From a bacterium (GTDB lineage Bacteria > Bacillota_A > Clostridia > Lachnospirales > Lachnospiraceae), in the NCBI GenBank assembly GCA_004562915.1, contig SFQZ01000029.1:9345-73344 (forward strand): a stretch of DNA of 64,000 nt, read 5' to 3'. The translations under genes were made by a program, and so were the position numbers. Shown in pieces: positions 25,312 to 33,983 of the stretch. The notes under the pieces are model-generated. The model was given only the letters and a program-made list of their open reading frames with translations, was not told the DNA's origin and did no database searches. The number at the start of each line of letters is the position of its first letter. Within the stretch, counting starts at the first letter, position 1.

Positions 25312-26730
25312 ATGTATCGTGTAGACTCTATGAAAGCGGAAGAATTTATCAGCCATGAGGAAATTATGGAAACTCTGGCTTACGCAGATGAGAACAAAAA
25401 TAATGTAGAACTGATCGATCGGATTCTGGAAAAAGCTAAAAAGAGAAAAGGACTGAGCCACAGAGAGGCTTCTGTTCTTCTGGTCTGTGAAAATGAAGAG
25501 AAGAATAAGGAAATTTGTGCACTGGCTGAACAGATTAAAAAAGATTTTTATGGAAACCGTATCGTTATGTTTGCACCGCTGTATCTGTCCAATTATTGTG
25601 TAAATGGATGTGTATACTGTCCATACCATGCAAAGAATAAACATATCCCGAGAAAAAAACTCACGCAGGATGAGATCCGTCGGGAAGTAATTGCACTCCA
25701 GGATATGGGACATAAGCGTCTTGCTCTGGAAACAGGTGAAGATCCGGTAAATAATCCAATCGAATATGTTCTGGAGAGTATAAAAACGATTTACAGTATC
25801 AAACATAAAAATGGTGCAATCCGCCGGGTGAATGTAAATATTGCAGCTACGACAGTGGAAAACTACAGAAAATTAAAAGAAGCCGGAATCGGTACTTATA
25901 TTTTGTTCCAGGAGACTTATAATAAAGAGTCTTATGAGAAACTTCATCCGACGGGACCAAAACATGATTATGCATACCACACAGAGGCCATGGATCGTGC
26001 CATGGAGGGTGGAATCGATGATGTGGGTATCGGTGTATTGTTTGGCTTGGAGCTGTATCGATATGAATTTGCAGGTCTTTTGATGCATGCAGAGCATCTG
26101 GAGGCTGTTCATGGGGTAGGTCCTCATACCATCAGCGTTCCTCGAATCCGTCGGGCTGATGATATCGATCCGGATGCATTTGATAATGGCATCAATGATG
26201 ATATATTTGCAAAACTTGTGGCATGTATCCGAATTGCAGTGCCATATACAGGTATGATCATTTCCACAAGAGAAAGTCAGAAGTGCAGAGAAAGGGTTCT
26301 GCATCTGGGAGTGTCACAGATCAGCGGCGGATCCAGAACCAGTGTAGGCGGATATGCGGAGGAAGAACCAGAGGAAGAAAGCTCCGCTCAGTTTGATGTA
26401 AGTGATAACCGGTCATTGGATGAGGTAGTGAACTGGTTGATGAGGCTGGGATATATTCCGAGTTTCTGTACCGCATGCTATCGCGAAGGCAGAACAGGGG
26501 ATCGCTTTATGAGTCTTTGTAAGAGCGGACAAATACAGAACTGCTGCCACCCAAATGCTCTGATGACATTGAAAGAGTATCTGGAAGATTATGCGGCAGA
26601 TGATACCAAAGCTGTTGGAGAAGCTTTGATTCAAAAAGAAATTGCCAATATACCTAAGGAAAAAGTAAGAGAAATCGTGGTGCGCAACTTAAAGGAAATC
26701 GAACAGGGACAGCGGGATTTCCGCTTCTAG
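25312..26730 (+). CDS. hydG: [FeFe]-hydrogenase maturase HydG (radical SAM tyrosine lyase)
   Basis: HydG splits tyrosine to supply the CO and cyanide ligands of the hydrogenase H-cluster. The radical-SAM cluster motif is CVNGCVYC in the N-terminal third, preceded by APLYLSNY. The C-terminal auxiliary cluster cysteines are in FCTACYREGRTGDRFM and KSGQIQNCCHPNAL. The ATG at 25312 follows GAGAGG; an earlier GTG at 25291 is less likely. At 472 residues it is full length. hydF follows after 11 nt. hydE and the hydrogenase are not in this window. Confidence 0.96.
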   Translation: MYRVDSMKAEEFISHEEIMETLAYADENKNNVELIDRILEKAKKRKGLSHREASVLLVCENEEKNKEICALAEQIKKDFYGNRIVMFAPLYLSNYCVNGCVYCPYHAKNKHIPRKKLTQDEIRREVIALQDMGHKRLALETGEDPVNNPIEYVLESIKTIYSIKHKNGAIRRVNVNIAATTVENYRKLKEAGIGTYILFQETYNKESYEKLHPTGPKHDYAYHTEAMDRAMEGGIDDVGIGVLFGLELYRYEFAGLLMHAEHLEAVHGVGPHTISVPRIRRADDIDPDAFDNGINDDIFAKLVACIRIAVPYTGMIISTRESQKCRERVLHLGVSQISGGSRTSVGGYAEEEPEEESSAQFDVSDNRSLDEVVNWLMRLGYIPSFCTACYREGRTGDRFMSLCKSGQIQNCCHPNALMTLKEYLEDYAADDTKAVGEALIQKEIANIPKEKVREIVVRNLKEIEQGQRDFRF

Positions 26731-26741
26731 GAGGAAATGAT

Positions 26742-27980
26742 ATGAGTATGAACAGCACACCATTTTCAGAACGAGTACACATTGGAATATTTGGAAAACG
26801 AAACGCAGGAAAATCAAGCCTGATCAATGCGATGACAGGGCAGAGCCTTTCTATCGTGTCGCAGATAGAAGGTACTACAACAGATCCGGTACAAAAAGCC
26901 ATGGAACTTCTTCCATTGGGACCGGTGGTTCTTATAGACACACCTGGAATTGATGATGAAGGGGAACTGGGAGAACTGCGGGTTGCCCGCAGCTATCAGA
27001 TGCTGAATAAATCAGACATTGCTTTGCTGGTGTTGGATGCTAAAGACGGGATGACAAAGGAAGATGAGAAACTGCTTCTGAGAATCTGGGAAAAAAAGAT
27101 TCCGGTACTGGTTGCACTGAATCAGTGTGATTTACTGGAAAAAGAAGAAATAGATGACCGGATCGACAAAACGAGGGATCGGATGAAGGAAATGGCAGGT
27201 GAGTCTGCCCGGGTAACAGAAGTTCTGGAAGTCAGTGCTGTGACAGGATACCATATTTTTGAATTAAAAGAGAAACTTGCTCATCTGGTACCGGAAGAAA
27301 ATGACGGGCCAAGAATCGTGGCAGATCTTCTGGATGTAGAAAAAATTGCAGTGTTGGTGGTGCCTATTGATAAGGCAGCACCGAAAGGGAGACTGATACT
27401 TCCACAGCAGCAGACGATTCGGGATATTCTGGAAGCAGGGGCAGCCTGTGTGGTTGTGCGGGATACAGAACTGGAAGCAACACTTAGAAAACTGCAGGGG
27501 CATGTGGGAATTGTGATCACAGACAGTCAGGCATTTGCTAAAGTGTCGAAAATCGTTCCGCCCGAGATTCCTCTTACTTCCTTTTCTATTCTGTTTGCCC
27601 GTTATAAAGGAGAACTGGAACCTTTCCTGCAGGGCGTAGATGCGCTGGGAAAACTGGAAGATGGGGATAAAGTATTGATTTCTGAGGGATGCACTCATCA
27701 CCGGCAATGTGATGATATAGGTACTGTGAAAATTCCGCGGTGGATTACAGAATATACGGGCAAAAAACTGGAATTTTCTTTCAGCAGCGGCGGCGGTTTT
27801 CCGGATGATCTTACGCCATATCGCATGATCGTACATTGTGGAGCCTGTATGCTGAATGCCAGAGAGATGCATTATCGAATTGCCTGTGCGCAGGATATAG
27901 GTGTGCCGATCACGAATTATGGAATGTTGATTGCAAAAATCACAGGAATATTGGAAAGAAGTCTGGAACCGGTAAAATAG
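26742..27980 (+). CDS. hydF: [FeFe]-hydrogenase maturation GTPase HydF
   Basis: HydF is the scaffold that assembles and delivers the binuclear H-cluster precursor to the hydrogenase. The N-terminal GTPase domain has the P-loop GKRNAGKSS, the switch GTTTDPV, DTPGIDDEGE and NQCD motifs. The C-terminal domain holds the iron-sulfur ligands (CTHHRQCDDIG and HCGACMLN). The 412 residues match the family. It is the last gene of the regulator-hydG-hydF unit. Confidence 0.96.
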   Translation: MSMNSTPFSERVHIGIFGKRNAGKSSLINAMTGQSLSIVSQIEGTTTDPVQKAMELLPLGPVVLIDTPGIDDEGELGELRVARSYQMLNKSDIALLVLDAKDGMTKEDEKLLLRIWEKKIPVLVALNQCDLLEKEEIDDRIDKTRDRMKEMAGESARVTEVLEVSAVTGYHIFELKEKLAHLVPEENDGPRIVADLLDVEKIAVLVVPIDKAAPKGRLILPQQQTIRDILEAGAACVVVRDTELEATLRKLQGHVGIVITDSQAFAKVSKIVPPEIPLTSFSILFARYKGELEPFLQGVDALGKLEDGDKVLISEGCTHHRQCDDIGTVKIPRWITEYTGKKLEFSFSSGGGFPDDLTPYRMIVHCGACMLNAREMHYRIACAQDIGVPITNYGMLIAKITGILERSLEPVK

Positions 27981-28037
27981 CTGTACGCACATGTTTTTGT
28001 CTTCTGCATATAGTAGATATGAAAGAGTATCAATGCT

Positions 28038-28068
28038 CTGGCGGGAATGCCGTATGGTATCCCGCCAG
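28038..28068 (+). terminator. Strong GC hairpin after hydF
   Basis: CTGGCGGGA (28038-28046) pairs perfectly with TCCCGCCAG (28060-28068). Only AAAATTATC follows, so there is no T-run. It may be an mRNA-stabilising hairpin or an inefficient terminator between hydF and the amidase. Confidence 0.5.
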
Positions 28069-28089
28069 AAAATTATCTGGAGGTAAAAC

Positions 28090-28854
28090 ATGGCATATAA
28101 GATTGTTCTGGATGCAGGACATGGCGGTGAAGATCCAGGTGCAGTTGCGATGGGTCGCCAGGAAAAAGATGATAACCTTCGGTTGACGCTGGCTGTGGGA
28201 GAAATACTGAAAGAAAATGGTATGGATGTTGTCTATACAAGAACGACGGATGTATATCAGACACCATTTCAGAAAGCACAGATAGCAAACGAAGAGATGG
28301 CAGATTATTTTATTTCCTTCCACAGAAATTCCAGTCCTGTTCCAAATCAGTATAATGGTGTAGAGACACTGGTGTATGACAAATCGGGAATCAAACTGGA
28401 AATGGCGGAGAATATTAATGGTGCCCTGGAAGAGGTGGGATTTCAAAAACTTGGGGTAAAAGCAAGACCGGGGCTGGTGGTACTTAGAAGAACCAAGATG
28501 CCTGCTCTTTTGGTGGAAGTGGGATTTATAAACAGCACGATAGATAATCAGCTTTTTGATGATAAATTCCAGGAGATTGCTCAGGCAATTGCCTATGCTG
28601 TATTGGGAACTCTTGCAGAGGAAGATGTGGAAGAACCGCTTTTGTATCGGGTGCAGGTTGGCCTTTTCAGAAACAGGGATTATGCCAATCGTTTGAACTA
28701 TGAACTGATTGATAAGGGATATCCCGCTTATATTCTTGCGAGTGACGGGTTCTATAAAGTACAGGTGGGAGCTTTTGAACAGCTTGGCAATGCTGTTACG
28801 ATGGAACAAAGACTGCGGCGGGATGGGTATCAGACGTTGATAACGACGAAATAG
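28090..28854 (+). CDS. N-acetylmuramoyl-L-alanine amidase with SPOR domain
   Basis: The N-terminal amidase_3 domain has the zinc ligands in LDAGHGGEDPGA, the glutamate of RQEKDDNL, ISFHRNS, and the catalytic glutamate in LLVEVGFINS. The last ~75 residues (LYRVQVGLFRNRDYANRLNYELIDKGYPAYI...YKVQVGAFEQLGNAVTMEQRL) form a SPOR domain, which binds denuded glycan strands. No signal peptide is visible, as in several clostridial cell-wall or sporulation amidases; it may act in the mother cell or leave by an unusual route. Its start has GGAGG 8 nt upstream. Confidence 0.92.
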   Translation: MAYKIVLDAGHGGEDPGAVAMGRQEKDDNLRLTLAVGEILKENGMDVVYTRTTDVYQTPFQKAQIANEEMADYFISFHRNSSPVPNQYNGVETLVYDKSGIKLEMAENINGALEEVGFQKLGVKARPGLVVLRRTKMPALLVEVGFINSTIDNQLFDDKFQEIAQAIAYAVLGTLAEEDVEEPLLYRVQVGLFRNRDYANRLNYELIDKGYPAYILASDGFYKVQVGAFEQLGNAVTMEQRLRRDGYQTLITTK

Positions 28855-28856
28855 TA

Positions 28857-29133
28857 CTTTTGGGTTGTATAATATTAAAGGTAGTGAGGCTGATGATAGT
28901 ATATCCTGTGTATCAATGTCAGGTCGCTTCCCTTCAGCTAACTGTTAACTCCGACTAAAACGCTCCGGAGAGCCGTCGCGCTTAAGTCTGCGTAAACAGT
29001 GGACGCCTTAGTGTGTGGAGCAACCTGCCAGTGGCAGGTTGCGGAGCTCTTCAGGCGCGCTTTCCCAATGACATTGATAGACAGGATATACTATCATCAG
29101 CCATTGTACTTTATAGAGTTATACGACACAAAA
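28857..29133. repeat. Structured intergenic element, copy B (minus orientation, enlarged)
   Basis: Left arm 28890-28921 and right arm 29069-29100 are inverted repeats with 31 of 32 positions matching. The core, read on the minus strand, matches copies A, C and D. The AGCGCT/GGCGCT pair of copy A is here ACTGTT/AACAGT (plus-strand 28995-29000 and 28941-28946), a fully compensated change. Copy B also carries an extra hairpin of about 40 nt (GCAACCTGCC...GGCAGGTTGC, 29020-29042) at the edge of the core. Outer ends CTTTTG...GTATAA are also inverted. Confidence 0.8.
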
Positions 29134-29202
29134 GATAACATGGCAGATAATGTGATTGAGCAATATCATTATCTGAAAATAAGTGATAAATGGTGATAGA
29201 AA

Positions 29203-29811
29203 ATGGAGAATGTTTCGAAAAAGTACAGTAAGTTTTTGAGTAATTTTACGGATTTTATTTTTCTTGAGGATGAGCCGCAGGAAGCGGATATTATTTTTGT
29301 TCCTGGGAACGGATTTCCACAGATGGCGGAGCGGGCGGCTGTGTTGTGGAAGGAAGGATATGCTCCCAGGGTGCTTCCGTCAGGCAGGTATAGTGTTTTG
29401 ACGGGGAAGTTTGCGGGGGTTCAGGCAGAAATTCAAAAGTATTCCGGTGAGTATGAGACGGAATGGGATTTTCTCTATGATGTTCTGATAAAAAATGGTG
29501 TGGACGGACAAGCAGTGCTGAAAGAAAATCAGGCTACCTACACCTATCAGAATGCCATATATTCAAGAAAAGTGACAGATGCAGCCGGTATAGAAGTAAA
29601 AAAAGCTATCATCTGCTGCAAGGCACAGCATGCCCGCCGATGTAGAATGTATTATCAGCTTCTTTATCCGGAGACGGATTTTATGATTTGTCCGTCCGAT
29701 GTGGGAATTAACCGCACTAACTGGTTTTTATCAGAAGCAGGCATTGAAGAAGTGCTGGGGGAAGTGGAAAGGTGTGGAAAACAATTTCACAAAATAGTAC
29801 GGGAACTGTAA
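29203..29811 (+). CDS. YdcF-family (DUF218) protein
   Basis: The DUF218 fold (SanA/YdcF/ElyC group) is recognised from EADIIFVPGNGFPQMAERAAVLWKEGYAPRVLPSG, the central ENQATYTYQNAIYSRKV and IICCKAQHARRCRMYYQLLYPETDFMICPS. No membrane segment is present, as in the soluble YdcF branch. Family members bind SAM in vitro or act in envelope maintenance, but the function here is unknown. The gene is single, between repeat copy B and a bidirectional terminator. Confidence 0.85.
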   Translation: MENVSKKYSKFLSNFTDFIFLEDEPQEADIIFVPGNGFPQMAERAAVLWKEGYAPRVLPSGRYSVLTGKFAGVQAEIQKYSGEYETEWDFLYDVLIKNGVDGQAVLKENQATYTYQNAIYSRKVTDAAGIEVKKAIICCKAQHARRCRMYYQLLYPETDFMICPSDVGINRTNWFLSEAGIEEVLGEVERCGKQFHKIVREL

Positions 29812-29813
29812 TA

Positions 29814-29840
29814 AAAAGGACGCTCCAGCGGCGTCCTTTT
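29814..29840. terminator. Bidirectional Rho-independent terminator
   Basis: AAAAGGACGC pairs with GCGTCCTTTT around a 7-nt loop, with A and T runs on either side. It separates the convergent YdcF-like and CNNM/CBS genes. Confidence 0.9.
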
Positions 29841-29851
29841 ATGGAATACTA

Positions 29852-31144
29852 TCATTCATCATCATTTTCATTTTTTGAATTAAAATAATCTTTCGGTATA
29901 TAGATATGAACCAGTTCAATCCGGTTTTTTTCAATCTCATCGACCACCAGCTTCAGACCATCATCTGTGATACAGGATTCTCCCGGATTGGGCAGACGAT
30001 CCAGCTGCTCTATAATATAGCCACCAATGGAGTCGTAATCATCAGATTCCAGATGAAGACCGATTCTTTCGTTCAGATCATCAAGTTTTGCCGAACCGCG
30101 GGCGGTATACTCTCGCTGTGCAATGATCTCCTGATAATCTTCTTCCTCATCTTCATCATATTCATCCCGGATTTCTCCGACGATTTCTTCAAGCAGATCT
30201 TCCAGTGTGATCATACCGGCTGTGGCACCATATTCATCAAGGACAATTACCAGGTTGACGGCGTATTCCTTCATTTCCATAAGAAGATCAGCAGTGCTTT
30301 TGTATTCGTAAGTGAAATAAGGATCACGGAGAATACTGCGAACAGAAAAACTTTCACTGGGATCACGAAGCAGCAGATCCTTCATATTGATAATACCAAT
30401 AATTGTGTCAGTAGTCTTTTCATACACAGGGTAACGGGTATACCCATCTTCTCTGAAAATTGCCAGCAATTCGTCATACGTAGCATCTACACTGACAAAA
30501 GACATATCAATTCGCGGAACCATAACATCTTTAGCCTGAGAATCTCCAAAATCAAACACATTATAAATCATTTGACGTTCTTCTTTTTCGATAATGCCGT
30601 CTTCATGGCTTACATCCACGATTGTACGCAGTTCCTGCTCTGTCATAGTGTTCTGACGGGCATTCGGGTCAACGTGGAGAAGAAATAAAACACCACTGGA
30701 AAGCTTATTGACCAGAAAAATCACCGGAGTCAGGATCTTCATCAGCGTATAAATGATCGGTGCATAAGTAAGAGAAAACTTTTCGGCACTCAAAGTTGCC
30801 ATCGTCTTCGGTGTAATTTCTCCGAAAAGAAGAACCAGCAGTGTCAGTACTCCGGTTGCAACACCAATAAAAGCATTTCCAAATACTCTGGTAGTCCATG
30901 TGGTTGCCAGTGAAGAAGCTGACAGATTGACAATGTTGTTGCCAATAAGAATCGTGCTGAGTAGTTTTCCGGGATCATCGATGATTTTCATCAGAGTTTT
31001 TGCCCGTTTATTTCCATCATCAGCCAAAGACATGATACGGATTTTGTTAACAGTTGTCATAGCTGTCTCTGCAGATGAAAAAAATGCGGAGAGCAGCAGA
31101 AGAATAAATAATACAATTAGCTGTATGGCGTCGCCAGAATCCAA
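29852..31144 (-). CDS. CNNM/CBS-domain membrane protein (hemolysin C/CorC family)
   Basis: The N-terminal CNNM domain has four hydrophobic helices (LIVLFILLLLSAFFSSAETAM, ILIGNNIVNL, GVLTLLVLLFGEITPKT). Then come a CBS pair (SQAKDVMVPRIDMSFV...YTRYPVYEKTTDTIIGIINMKDLLL; LMEMKEYAVNLVIVLDEYGATAGMITLEDLLEEIVGEI) and a CorC_HlyC C-terminal domain. Family members export or sense Mg2+; the old name hemolysin is historical. The 430 residues are full length. The protein ends in an acidic tail. Confidence 0.93.
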   Translation of the reverse strand: MDSGDAIQLIVLFILLLLSAFFSSAETAMTTVNKIRIMSLADDGNKRAKTLMKIIDDPGKLLSTILIGNNIVNLSASSLATTWTTRVFGNAFIGVATGVLTLLVLLFGEITPKTMATLSAEKFSLTYAPIIYTLMKILTPVIFLVNKLSSGVLFLLHVDPNARQNTMTEQELRTIVDVSHEDGIIEKEERQMIYNVFDFGDSQAKDVMVPRIDMSFVSVDATYDELLAIFREDGYTRYPVYEKTTDTIIGIINMKDLLLRDPSESFSVRSILRDPYFTYEYKSTADLLMEMKEYAVNLVIVLDEYGATAGMITLEDLLEEIVGEIRDEYDEDEEEDYQEIIAQREYTARGSAKLDDLNERIGLHLESDDYDSIGGYIIEQLDRLPNPGESCITDDGLKLVVDEIEKNRIELVHIYIPKDYFNSKNENDDE

Positions 31145-31370
31145 ATATTTTCACTCCTTTAATAGTATAATGTGGACTTCAAAAGTGGTTATTGATTTAG
31201 GAATTTTACACTCCCGAAAGCCTACATCATCATAATATATGGAAAATATACATGATTTTGTGGTGAATTGCAAGTTAAATAGATGGAAAATACAGGAAAA
31301 GAAAAAAACATTAGTTCGGGGCTGTATAAAAGGAATGTTTTGTGATATACTTCAATAGGTAAACTGGGGC

Positions 31371-31410
31371 TGTGGATAAGTCCTGTTAATTTTCAGAAGA
31401 ATGTTGATAA
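31371..31410. promoter_or_regulatory. DnaA-box-like pair upstream of the surface protein gene
   Basis: TGTGGATAA at 31371-31379 is the exact complement of the consensus DnaA box TTATCCACA, and TGTTGATAA at 31402-31410 differs by one base. Two boxes are far fewer than an origin would need, so at most DnaA-dependent regulation is suggested. The rest of the 297-nt gap between 31145 and 31441 shows no gene. Confidence 0.3.
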
Positions 31411-31441
31411 CTATGAGATGTATAGAGGAGAGAATAATTAC

Positions 31442-33403
31442 ATGAGGGATTACATGAAGAAAGGAACCGGAAAGAAGCGTTATCTGAGGACCATGGGAAT
31501 ACTTATGGCATCTGTTATGGTGTTGTCTGCAGGAACAGGTCAGCTGGTTCTTGCCGGAGATGATAAAGAGCCAACAGAGATTACAGAAGAAAAAGAAGAA
31601 AAGATGGTGGTGTATCTGAACGGAAAATCCGGAAAGGACAGCCGTTCAGGAGAAAGTAAAGAAAAAGCAGTAAAATCTTTTGAACGTGCTGCGGAGCTTG
31701 CGGGAGATTATGGAGTGATCCGTATATGTGGAACTGTCACAGTGAAAGATGATAAGACATGGGAGCTTCCGTCAGGAGTCAGCGTACGTCGGGCAAAAGG
31801 GTTTGAAGGCGCATTGGTCAAAGTTACAGGAAGTCTTGTACTGGATAATGTGAGAATATATGCGGATGATATTACAGGAGACGGAGAAGTAGAAGGTGCA
31901 GTTGAACGTGAAAAGGTTTATGTGCCAAAATCCATGGAGGTTGAAGAGCCCACAGTTCTGAGTGAGATTCCTTTGACAGAATGCGAAGGTGACGGTGTTT
32001 TTGCATGGGATGACGAAGAATTGACTTTGTCAGAATATGAAACGGAATGCAAAGTGGTGTTTCATCCATACGATACAGATGCAGTAGATTACAGCGAAGA
32101 AAAAGGATGGGATGAAGAGGAAGAAGTTGTGATTCGTGATATTACGGTTTATGTCACTTCACTGAAGCCGGAGGAAGATGGTGAGGAAAATGCGGATGAG
32201 GGGTCTGCGTCTGAACCGGAATCCACTCCCGAAGCAACGCCGGAAGTGACACCGGAATCCACTCCTGAAGTAACACCGGAAGTGACACCGGAATCCACTC
32301 CTGAAGTAACACCAGAGCCAACACCGGAAGTTGCTCCGGAAGCAACACCGGAACCGGCTCCTGTCACACCAGCCGTACCGGACAGTACAGTTCCGTCTGT
32401 TCCGGCGGAAGGAGAAAATAGTGCGTCAGGTGATACAGAGAACAGTAACCCGACAGTTCCTGAGCAGATACAGCCAGGTGATATACCGATAGTACCTGAA
32501 AGTACACCGGCAGCCGGCGAAAATCCAGTATCGCAGGAACCATCCCAGGGCGAATTAACACAAGAGGAACAGGAAGAGGCAGTTGAGGTGGAGAATCTGA
32601 TTGATTATCTTCCTACTGAAATGGATTCCCGTGAAGTGGTGGAAGCAATCGTGGAAGCTACCAAATGGTATGAGGCACTTTCAACGGAACAGAAAGCAAT
32701 GTTTGGTGAGGATACACTCACAAAGCTGATTGAAGCGCAGGAAAAAGCGGCAGTATTTAACAGACAGTGTAACGGAGTGACGATCGAGGGAGATTTTCCG
32801 TGGTATGTAGAGTTTCAGGTTGAATTGAAAAATGATAAAAATGATGTGTCTGTGCTTCAGGAAAAAAATGTAGATACTTTCATTTCCCCGTATGATATGA
32901 AACTGTGGGATTTGATGAATGATGAAGAGTATAAGCTGAATGGTCAGCAGGTACGGATCACAGTACCGGCACCGGATGAAGAAATGTATACACAGCTGGT
33001 AGTAGTACATTACCTTGAAGATGGAACCGTTGAATATATTACACCGATTTATAATTATGATGGCACGATCAGTTTTATGACGACTTCTTTCAGTCCATAT
33101 AACCTCGCCGGAAGCAAAGTACTGGTGGGAAATACAGATAAAGTATACAACAGTTCCTCAAGCTCAGGAAAACTGGCAGGCAATGTGAGCGGAAGTTCTT
33201 CTGGAAGCAAAACTTCTACAACAACATCAGGGAAAACAACTGTCAGCAAAACAACCGGAAAAAACACATCAACACCTTCTGTTGTGAACTGGATTCCGAA
33301 GACCGGTGACAGTCAGAAGATTCTGGAGTATGTTTTGATTGGTGGAATTGCACTGGTTGTATTGATTGTAATCGGTGTTATAGCTTTTAAAAAGAAAAAG
33401 TAA
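31442..33403 (+). CDS. Secreted surface protein with Thr-Pro-Glu repeats and IPKTG-type wall anchor
   Basis: A signal peptide (KKRYLRTMGILMASVMVLSAGTGQLVLA) is followed by a domain beginning VYLNGKSGKDSRSGESKEKAVKSFERAAELA, a motif common at the start of beta-helix surface proteins of gut Firmicutes. Residues ~250-320 are a stalk of ESTPEVTPEATPEP-like repeats. The C-terminus has a Ser/Thr-rich linker and a sorting signal: IPKTGDS, a hydrophobic helix and FKKKK. The first residue of the LPxTG motif is Ile, not Leu. The ATG at 31442 follows GAGGAGAG. It is presumably attached to peptidoglycan by a sortase; its ligand is unknown. Confidence 0.85.
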   Translation: MRDYMKKGTGKKRYLRTMGILMASVMVLSAGTGQLVLAGDDKEPTEITEEKEEKMVVYLNGKSGKDSRSGESKEKAVKSFERAAELAGDYGVIRICGTVTVKDDKTWELPSGVSVRRAKGFEGALVKVTGSLVLDNVRIYADDITGDGEVEGAVEREKVYVPKSMEVEEPTVLSEIPLTECEGDGVFAWDDEELTLSEYETECKVVFHPYDTDAVDYSEEKGWDEEEEVVIRDITVYVTSLKPEEDGEENADEGSASEPESTPEATPEVTPESTPEVTPEVTPESTPEVTPEPTPEVAPEATPEPAPVTPAVPDSTVPSVPAEGENSASGDTENSNPTVPEQIQPGDIPIVPESTPAAGENPVSQEPSQGELTQEEQEEAVEVENLIDYLPTEMDSREVVEAIVEATKWYEALSTEQKAMFGEDTLTKLIEAQEKAAVFNRQCNGVTIEGDFPWYVEFQVELKNDKNDVSVLQEKNVDTFISPYDMKLWDLMNDEEYKLNGQQVRITVPAPDEEMYTQLVVVHYLEDGTVEYITPIYNYDGTISFMTTSFSPYNLAGSKVLVGNTDKVYNSSSSSGKLAGNVSGSSSGSKTSTTTSGKTTVSKTTGKNTSTPSVVNWIPKTGDSQKILEYVLIGGIALVVLIVIGVIAFKKKK

Positions 33404-33435
33404 TTGAGATAAAAATTCATACATAGAAAGTACAA

Positions 33436-33470
33436 CCCTCCCATATATTTTAGTATGGGAGGGCGTTTTT
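33436..33470 (+). terminator. Terminator hairpin that also encloses the next gene's ribosome site
   Basis: CCCTCCCATA pairs with TATGGGAGGG (stem 33436-33463), followed by CGTTTTT. The 3' arm GGGAGGG is at the same time the only Shine-Dalgarno sequence for the ATG at 33471, 7 nt downstream. The hairpin can thus terminate upstream transcription and, in readthrough RNA, hide the ribosome site. Confidence 0.8.
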
Positions 33471-33845
33471 ATGGAACAGACCGCAAAGCAGACACCAAAG
33501 ATGATGTCCCTCGTAAAAGGACTGATAGCTGCGTATCTGATTACCGGTATTTTACTTTTGATCCTGGCGCTTCTTTTATACAAGCTGGAGCTGGATGAGG
33601 GAAAAGTTACGATAGGAATTATCGTGATCTACGTTGCGTCCTGTTTTATCGGAGGATTTTTTGTAGGGAAAAAAGCGGGAAGCCAGAAATTTTTATGGGG
33701 TATGCTGCTGGGACTTACATATTTTCTCCTTTTAACAGCAGTATCAGCGGTGACAGAACCGGGACTGGCATCCGGATGGAAAGGGCTGATTACTTCTTTT
33801 GTAATGTGTGCGGGAGCAGGAATGTTGGGAGGAATGTTGTCATGA
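33471..33845 (+). CDS. TIGR04086-family membrane protein
   Basis: The 124-residue protein has four hydrophobic helices (LIAAYLITGILLLILALLLY, IGIIVIYVASCFIGGFFVG, LWGMLLGLTYFLLLTAVSAV, LITSFVMCAGAGMLGGML) separated by short loops, matching the TIGR04086 family of clostridial four-helix proteins. I recall this family next to the SCIFF peptide and its maturase, which follow here. The function is unknown; involvement in export or processing of SCIFF is only a guess from context. Confidence 0.82.
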   Translation: MEQTAKQTPKMMSLVKGLIAAYLITGILLLILALLLYKLELDEGKVTIGIIVIYVASCFIGGFFVGKKAGSQKFLWGMLLGLTYFLLLTAVSAVTEPGLASGWKGLITSFVMCAGAGMLGGMLS

Positions 33846-33910
33846 AAAAAACAATGGCAGAGACTGCAGCAGTTGATATGAACTGTTATTATAATTTGCC
33901 TGTATTTTAA
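33842..33910 (+). CDS. Possible 22-residue peptide overlapping the TIGR04086 gene
   Basis: An ATG overlaps the stop of the preceding gene (ATGA) and opens a frame encoding MKKTMAETAAVDMNCYYNLPVF. The overlap would allow translational coupling. It has no own ribosome site and no motif I know. It may be noise. Confidence 0.25.
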   Translation: MKKTMAETAAVDMNCYYNLPVF

Positions 33911-33983
33911 AGAAAAAGTTCTTTAAAAATAAAAGTACCTGTGTTATAATACGAAATAGCGATAACATAAGGAGGATATAAGG

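Noticed and set aside
28999..29196. 65-codon frame inside repeat copy B
   Set aside because: It runs through the structured core and one arm; the other copies have no matching frame.
31371..31410. Replication origin
   Set aside because: Only one exact and one near DnaA box, no AT-rich unwinding region, and no dnaA or dnaN nearby.
32215..32365. CRISPR-like periodic repeats
   Set aside because: The repeats are in frame, encode Thr-Pro-Glu stalk residues and have no unique spacers.
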